In this document: positions 54,901 through 63,900 of the stretch, piece after piece
How positions within the stretch are numbered: position 1 is the stretch's first letter
Layout: each line of letters opens with the position of its first letter
Assembly (NCBI GenBank): GCA_036898135.1
Contig: CM072513.1
Coordinates: 84,017,944-84,081,943 of the forward strand
From: Oncomelania hupensis
Taxonomy: Eukaryota; Mollusca; Gastropoda; Littorinimorpha; Pomatiopsidae
Direction of reading: 5' to 3'
DNA length: 64,000 nucleotides
The notes under the pieces: generated by a model
Seen by the model: the letters and a program-made list of their open reading frames with translations, nothing else
What the model was told of the DNA's origin: nothing
Database searches by the model: none
Program-made: the position numbers and the translations under genes

Positions 54901-57900
54901 TGCTCATGGCACAAAAGATCGGGGCCACAGAAAAATAGGCTTTTCCTACTTAAGAGGAGAAGAGAAGCTTATATTTTTTAAATAATAAATTTAAAAAGCT
55001 TGTTCCTGTATAGCGCGCTTGCTTCACTTCACTGAGCTCAATAAGCTTGAGAAAGGACTGACCAGCATGTTGAAGGACGGAAGTAGGTATGTACATGACC
55101 ACTGAGCTACATTTGCCATTGATAACAGTAGCAAAGCTTGATGGAATAACCCATAACTTTATGTCTTCTTTCCTTATCATTCTTCTTCAACAGATGACGA
55201 TGAACAACACCACACTCCGTCTGCTCCCACTCATTTGGTTTCACCCAGGTAAGCCACCAGCTTGTTCATTAAAATCATAATTAAATTTATAGTGGCGAAT
55301 CCGAAACATTTCGTCATTTTCATTCCAATTGATGTTTGTGTTAGTATTTGATACATCTGAGACATAAGCAGACTAACATTGTGTGTTGGTGCAGAGGTCC
55401 TCGCAAGACTCAGAGCTTCATCAGCAAGCCTCACGGTCGTAACTCTCACCCCAAATGTTCCACTATGCTCTTCTCCTCTCCCATGGCGGACGCTGGAGAT
55501 GCTCCTCCCGATGTCTCATCCATCAGAAATGCATGTAAGTCTGTCTTTGCACTCTACGTCCTGATAATGCTTAGCATCATCCCGTCCCATTTTCCTGTTG
55601 GGAGACTTTGGGTAAGTGGCAGTAGCGTTCTATGGCTTCTGCCACCACAGCCATTCATTCAACAGACCTGCAGCTCAGGCAGTTCAGACCAATGCATTAC
55701 ACTTTCTTATTCTTAGGTTGCTCATCTGCACTTGGGGTGCATTGCAAACAATATTGTTCATTGTGTAACAAAACGGGTCAGCATATGGACGTATGATTAC
55801 ACTGACAGAATGAATCTCAGCTTCCCTGGACATGTATCAAAACTGTTTCCAGCATTGAAACCGCGACTTGGGTATACAAAATACCACATCATTTAATATC
55901 CTCCTCATTTACCACAGGAAATGTGACATCTGCCGCTGTTGTTTGTGTTTCCACAATGAACGTTGTTGACAATGATTACTAATGACGTCCAATGCAATCT
56001 GTGGATTGTTAGGTGACGTTGTGTACAGGAAATGTGACATCTACCGCTGTTGTTTGTGTTTCCACAATGAACGTTGATAATTATTACTAATGACGTCCAA
56101 TGCAAACTGTGAATTGTTAAGTGATGTTGTGTGCAGTGCGTGAGACCGTGGAGGCTAGCGGGGGTGACGGGCAGCAAGCTCAGTCCAGGGACAGCACACA
56201 ACACAACAAGGAGAACCTCTCAGCTGCAGACAACATCTTCACCAGCACACCGTGCGTACGAGGGCGTAAAAAACTCATGGTACGCCAGCCCTGTCACCTG
56301 CATAATGAAAATATAAGGCACTGCATAATTGAAGATGATGTGTCCCAACACAATGACGGCTATAAGATGCATTGGGAGATGGAGGCGGTGGTGTATGGGA
56401 ATGTGGTGTGATTGGTTGCAGGTGAACCGTGCATTGACAATGTGATCCCAAGTGTAGCAATAGTTGTAGTGACTGTCTGTATGTGTTCCTTACAGTGGAA
56501 CAGAAAGCAATAGTTGTAGTGACTGTCTGTATGTTGTTCCTTACAGTGGAACAGTAGCAATAGTTGTAGTGACTGTATGTTGTTCCTTACTGTGGAACAG
56601 TAGCAATAGTTGTAGTGACTGTCTGTATGTTGTTCCTTACAGTGGAACAGTAGCAATAGTTGTAGTGACTGTCTGTATGTTGTTCCTTACAGTGGAACAG
56701 TAGCAATAGTTGTAGTGACTGTATGTTGTTCCTTACTGTGGAACAGTAGCAATAGTTGTAGTGACTGTCTGTATGTTGTTCCTTACAGTGGAACAGTAGC
56801 AATAGTTGTAGTGACTGTCTGTATGTTGTTCCTTACAGTGGAACAGTAGCAATAGCTGTAGTGACTATCTGTATGTTGTTCCTTACAGTGGAACAGTAGC
56901 AATAGTTGTAGTGACTGTCTGTATGTTGTTCCTTACAGTGGAACAGTAGCAATAGTTGTAGTGACTGTCTGTATGTTGTTCCTTACAGTGGAACAGTAGC
57001 AATAGCTGTAGTGACTGTCTGTATGTTGTTCCTTACAGTGGAACAGTAGCAATAGCTGTAGTGACTATCTGTATGTTGTCCCTTACAGTGGAACAGTAGC
57101 AATAGTTGTAGTGACTGTCTGTATGTTGTTCCTTACAGTGGAACAGTAGCAATAGCTGTAGTGACTGTCTGTATGTTGTTCCTTACAGTGGAACAGTAGC
57201 AATAGTTGTAGTGACTGTCTGTATGTTGTCCCTTACAGTGGAACAGTAGCAATAGCTGTAGTGACTGTCTGTATGTTGTTCCTTACAGTGGAACAGTAGC
57301 AATAGCTGTAGTGACTATCTGTATGTTGTCCCTTACAGTGGAACAGTAGCAATAGCTGTAGTGACTATCTGTATGTTGTTCCTTACAGTGGAACAGTAGC
57401 AATAGCTGTAGTGACTATCTGTATGTTGTTCCTTACAGTGGAACAGTAGCAATAGCTGTAGTGACTGTCTGTATGTTGTTCCTTACAGTGGAACAGTAGC
57501 AATAGTTGTAGTGACTGTCTGTATGTTGTTCCTTACAGTGGAACAGTAGCAATAGTTGTAGTGACTGTCTGTATGTTGTTCCTTACAGTGGAACAGTAGC
57601 AATAGTTGTAGTGACTGTCTGTATGTTGTTCCTTACAGTGGAACAGTAGCAATAGTTGTAGTGACTATCTGTATGTTGTTCCTTACAGTGGAACAGTAGC
57701 AATAGCTGTAGTGACTGTCTGTATGTTGTTCCTTACAGTGGAACAGTAGCAATAGCTGTAGTGACTATCTGTATGTTGTTCCTTACAATGGAACAGTAGC
57801 AATAGTTGTAGCGACTGTCTGTATGTTGTTCCTTACAGTGGAACAGTAGCAATAGCTGTAGTGACTGTCTGTATGTTGTTCCTTACAGTGGAACAGTAGC

Positions 57901-60900
57901 AATAGTTGTAGTGACTGTCTGTATGTTGTTCCTTACAGTGGAACAGTAGCAATAGTTGTAGTGACTATCTGTATGTTGTTCCTTACAGTGGAACAGTAGC
58001 AATAGCTGTAGTGACTGTCTGTATGTTGTTCCTTACAGTGGAACAGTAGCAATAGTTGTAGTGACTATCTGTATGTTGTTCCTTACAGTGGAACAGTAGC
58101 AATAGCTGTAGTGACTGTCTGTATGTGTTCCTTACAGTGGAACAGAAAGCAATAGTTGTAGTGACTATCTGTATGTTGTTCCTTACAGTGGAACAGTAGC
58201 AATAGCTGTAGTGACTGTCTGTATGTGTTCCTTACAGTGGAACAGTAGCAATAGCTGTAGTGACTATCTGTATGTTGTTCCTTACAGTGGAACAGTAGCA
58301 ATAGCTGTAGTGACTATCTGTATGTTGTTCCTTACAGTGGAACAGTAGCAATAGCTGTAGTGACTGTCTGTATGTGTTCCTTACAGTGGAACAGAAAGCA
58401 ATAGTTGTAGTGACTGTCTGTATGTTGTTCCTTACAGTGGAACAGTAGCAATAGTTGTAGTGACTGTATGTTGTTCCTTACAGTGGAACAGTAGCAATAG
58501 CTGTAGTGACTGTCTGTATGTGTTCCTTACAGTGGAACAGTAGCAATAGCTGTAGTGACTGTCTGTATGTGTTCCTTACAGTGGAACAGTAGCAATAGCT
58601 GTAGTGACTGTCTGTATGTTGTTCCTTACAGTGGAACAGTAGCAATAGTTGTAGTGACTGTCTGTATGTGTTCCTTACAGTGGAACAGTAGCAATAGTTG
58701 TAGTGACTGTCTGTATGTGTTCCTTACAGTGGAACAGTAGCAATAGCTGTAGTGACTGTCTGTATGTTGTTCCTTACAGTGGAACAGTAGCAATAGCTGT
58801 AGTGACTGTCTGTATGTTGTTCCTTACAGTGGAACAGTAGCAATAGCTGTAGTGACTGTCTGTATGTTGTTCCTTACAGTGGAACAGTAGCAATAGCTGT
58901 AGTGACTGTCTGTATGTTGTTCCTTACAGTGGAACAGTAGCAATAGTTGTAGTGACTGTATGTTGTTCCTTACAGTGGAACAGTAGCAATAGTTGTAGTG
59001 ACTGTCTGTATGTTGTCCCTTACAGTGGAACAGTAGCAATAGCTGTAGTGACTGTCTGTATGTTGTTCCTTACAGTGGAACAGTAGCAATAGCTGTAGTG
59101 ACTGTCTGTATGTTGTTCCTTACAGTGGAACAGTAGCAATAGCTGTAGTGACTGTCTGTATGTTGTTCCTTACAGTGGAACAGTAGCAATAGTTGTAGTG
59201 ACTGTATGTTGTTCCTTACAGTGGAACAGTAGCAATAGCTGTAGTGACTGTATGTTGTTACTTACAGTGGAACAGTAGCAATAGCTGTAGTGACTGTCTG
59301 TATGTTGTTCCTTACAGTGGAACAGTAGCAATAGTTGTAGTGACTGTATGTTGTTCCTTACAGTGGAACAGTAGCAATAGCTGTAGTGACTGTCTGTATG
59401 TTGTTCCTTACAGTGGAACAGTAGCAATAGCTGTAGTGACTGTCTGTATGTTGTTCCTTACAGTGGAACAGTAGCAATAGCTGTAGTGACTGTCTGTATG
59501 TTGTTCCTTACAGTGGAACAGTAGCAATAGCTGTAGTGACTATCTGTATGTTGTTCCTTACAGTGGAACAGTAGCAATAGTTGTAGTGACTATCTGTATG
59601 TTGTTCCTTACAGTGGAACAGTAGCAATAGCTGTAGTGACTGTCTGTATGTTGTTCCTTACAGTGGAACAGTAGCAATAGCTGTAGTGACTGTCTGTATG
59701 TTGTTCCTTACAGTGGAACAGTAGCAATAGCTGTAGTGACTGTCTGTATGTTGTTCCTTACAGTGGAACAGTAGCAATAGCTGTAGTGACTGTCTGTATG
59801 TTGTTCCTTACAGTGGAACAGTAGCAATAGCTGTAGTGACTATCTGTATGTTGTTCCTTACAGTGGAACAGTAGCAATAGTTGTAGTGACTGTCTGTATG
59901 TTGTTCCTTACAGTGGAACAGTAGCAATAGTTGTAGTGACTATCTGTATGTTGTTCCTTACAGTGGAACAGTAGCAATAGTTGTAGTGACTGTCTGTATG
60001 TTGTTCCTTACAGTGGAACAGTAGCAATAGTTGTAGTGACTGTCTGTATGTTGTTCCTTACAGTGGAACAGTAGCAATAGCTGTAGTGACTGTCTGTATG
60101 TTGTTCCTTACAGTGGAACAGTAGCAATAGCTGTAGTGACTGTCTGTATGTTGTTCCTTACAGTGGAACAGTAGCAATAGCTGTAGTGACTATCTGTATG
60201 TTGTTCCTTACAGTGGAACAGTAGCAATAGTTGTAGTGACTGTCTGTATGTTGTTCCTTACAGTGGAACAGTAGCAATAGTTGTAGTGACTATCTGTATG
60301 TTGTTCCTTACAGTGGAACAGTAGCAATAGTTGTAGTGACTGTCTGTATGTTGTTCCTTACAGTGGAACAGTAGCAATAGTTGTAGTGACTATCTGTATG
60401 TTGTTCCTTACAGTGGAACAGTAGCAATAGTTGTAGTGACTGTCTGTATGTTGTTCCTTACAGTGGAACAGTAGCAATAGTTGTAGTGACTATCTGTATG
60501 TTGTTCCTTACAGTGGAACAGTAGCAATAGTTGTAGTGACTGTCTGTATGTTGTTCCTTACAGTGGAACAGTAGCAATAGCTGTAGTGACTATCTGTATG
60601 TTGTTCCTTACAGTGGAACAGTAGCAATAGCTGTAGTGACTGTCTGTATGTTGTTCCTTACAGTGGAACAGTAGCAATAGTTGTAGTGACTATCTGTATG
60701 TTGTTCCTTACAGTGGAACAGTAGCAATAGCTGTAGTGACTGTCTGTATGTTGTTCCTTACAGTGGAACAGTAGCAATAGTTGTAGTGACTATCTGTATG
60801 TTGTTCCTTACTGTGGAACAGTAGCAATAGTTGTAGTGACTATCTGTATGTTGTTCCTTACAGTGGAACAGTAGCAATAGTTGTAGTGACTGTCTGTATG

Positions 60901-63900
60901 TTGTTCCTTACAGTGGAACAGTAGCAATAGCTGTAGTGACTGTCTGTATGTTGTTCCTTACAGTGGAACAGTAGCAATAGTTGTAGTGACTGTCTGTATG
61001 TTGTTCCTTACAGTGGAACAGTAGCAATAGTTGTAGTGACTGTCTGTATGTTGTTCCTTACAGTGGAACAGTAGCAATAGTTGTAGTGACTGTCTGTATG
61101 TTGTTCCTTACAGTGGAACAGTAGCAATAGCTGTAGTGACTATCTGTATGTTGTTCCTTACAGTGGAACAGTAGCAATAGCTGTAGTGACTGTCTGTATG
61201 TGTTCCTTACAGTGGAACAGTAGCAATAGCTGTAGTGACTGTCTGTATGTTGTTCCTTACAGTGGAACAGTAGCAATAGTTGTAGTGACTGTCTGTATGT
61301 TGTTCCTTACAGTGGAACAGTAGCAATCCCAGCTAACCACAATTTCGGGGCCCGATGGGGCCCGCATCGGGCAGCCCGATGGGGCCCGGATCGGGCTACC
61401 GATCGGGGCCCGATCGGGCAAATGGAAATTGGAACCGACTCGGGCCCGATTCGGGCAAAGATCGGGCGATTGTCGGGCTACCCGAAACTTACCCGATCGT
61501 AACCCCACGTTCGCCAAACAGTAGCCCGACTTTCGATAAAGATTGGGCGATCGTCGGGGTACCCAAAACTTACCCGACCGTAACCCAACCTTTGCCGAAC
61601 GGTAACCCGATTCCGGCAAAGATCGGGCATACGTCAGGATACCCAACACCAACCCTATTGTAACCCAACTTAAACCAGAAACAACCCCGATAATGCCCCA
61701 TCCCTGGCCAATGCTGATTTACCCTAAAATCATATCCCACATATTGTTTATGATATGTGATTGCATGAAGAAAGAATTGAGATGTCTGGTGTTAATAGGG
61801 ACTGTCGGCACAGGCGTTTTTGTTTTCGGAAGTCCTTGGTGTGTCCCCACTTAAGTATTTACACACCATTTCGATAACGATATAGCCTATATTAACGTGA
61901 TCTTCGTCGCTATCGAAATCGTGTGTAAATACATAAACGAAAGGCAAAGCACCCAAAAAACAACCACAGTAAAAATAGAAATAGGTTTTCGCAGGCAAAC
62001 ACAATATCCGAGCACATGCAACTGTAGAACTTAGAAGAAAACTGTAGAAAATTGGCGGTTAAGTACAACCGGAAAAGACCAGCAGTAATGGGCACGGAAA
62101 TTTACCCTTGACTTATAATGTATAAATAAATACAATAGTTAAAAGAAACACTGTAACAATATTTTACATATTGTATGATAAAAATTAAGAATTATAAGCA
62201 CAATTAAATAATTATATCTTGCTGAATTGATTTTGTATAAATATTTTTCACATACAAACGCCGCAGCATATGTGAAGCAGACGAAACATTCCAGACAGTT
62301 TAGCCAATTAGAAGCGAGAGTAGGCCTATGTTAGCGTGTGCGCAGTGTGGCTTTGTGGTGGGGCAGAATCGGGCTGCAGACGGGAGGGCGAATCGTTACA
62401 TTTCTAGACTCCGCTACGCATCGGGTTTTTGTAGGGCTATGTGGGTCCCTACTAAAACCCGACAAAAGTCGGGATGCCCTATGCGGCCCCAGTGGGGCCC
62501 CGATCGGGCTGGTTTGCTGGGATAGTTGTAGTGACTGTCTGTATGTTGTTCCTTACTGTGGAACAGTAGCAATAGTTGTAGTGACTGTCTGTATGTTGTT
62601 CCTTACAGTGGAACAGTAGCAATAGCTGTAGTGACTATCTGTATGTTGTTCCTTACAGTGGAACAGTAGCAATAGTTGTAGTGACTGTCTGTATGTTGTT
62701 CCTTACTGTGGAACAGTAGCAATAGTTGTAGTGACTGTCTGTATGTTGTTCCTTACAGTGGAACAGTAGCAATAGTTGTAGTGACTGTCTGTATGTTGTT
62801 CCTTACTGTGGAACAGTAGCAATAGTTGTAGTGACTGTCTGTATGTTGTTCCTTACAGTGGAACAGTAGCAATAGCTGTAGTGACTATCTGTATGTTGTT
62901 CCTTACAGTGGAACAGTAGCAATAGCTGTAGTGACTATCTGTATGTTGTTCCTTACAGTGGAACAGTAGCAATAGTTGTAGTGACTGTCTGTATGTTGTT
63001 CCTTACAGTGGAACAGTAGCAATAGTTGTAGTGACTGTCTGTATGTTGTTCCTTACAGTGGAACAGTAGCAATAGTTGTAGTGACTGTCTGTATGGTGTT
63101 CCTTACAGTGGAACCTGTCATCAGTGAAGGCAGCTCTCGATGAGGATGAGGACGAGCTTCAGCCTTTACGCACTAGTGCCATCTTGGTCAACTCTCAGGA
63201 GATCATGGCCGACAGCCTCAGTGACTCCTCCATTAATATGGCTGGTGACCAGGTAAACGCGCACACACACACACACACACATGTGAAATACGCGTAATGG
63301 AAAATAGCTCAGGTTGTACAGCATTGGGCTTTGTTGCGATGTAGACTTGATCTCCAGTTGCCCCAACGTTTACTTGGAGCTTCACATCAATTTCAACTGA
63401 AATGTGGATGGGATAAAGTGTATTCTGAAGAATATATTATGATGATTAATTTGAATCACAGCATTTATCATTCAGTTCATGCGATTATGTGTATGCAGCT
63501 ACGGTCAACTAAAGCACATTTGAAATGACAGACATTGTGGCTCCATGAAAAGTGACATTGTGCGATGTTTGCTTTGCGCAGGATTCGTGGGTACTGAAAG
63601 ATACGGGGGAGGCGGGAGGGCCACAGCCCGAGATGAAACAGAGAAAGACGTCCACAGAGAGTGCCAGAGAGCAAGTAGAAGCATTACCACTAGAGGGGAA
63701 GACCCACAGTCCTGTGGCGGGGATGGAGATAGCAGATGGTGAGGAGGTCCATGCAAAACCAGTTGTGGAGCCAGATAATCTGCTGTATATGGATGCTGAC
63801 AGAGGTCAAGTGTCTTCTGAAAAGCGGCACAAATTAGTCAGTACTCAACTTGATGACAGAGGTGACCATACTGCGTCCAGCAGTGGCAAAACACTGTACA

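Noticed and set aside
36573..56279. Firm naming of the right-hand gene as WAPL
   Set aside because: No FGF motifs and no WAPL domain are in view; KTYGR alone fits haspin as well or better, so no symbol was given.
56459..61327. Regular 50-bp repeats resembling a CRISPR array
   Set aside because: Units are head to tail without unique spacers and lie in an intron of an animal gene.
61257..61652. 131-codon minus ORF across the GC-rich block
   Set aside because: It reads through the CGGGC repeats of the transposon and into the minisatellite; no start context or domain.
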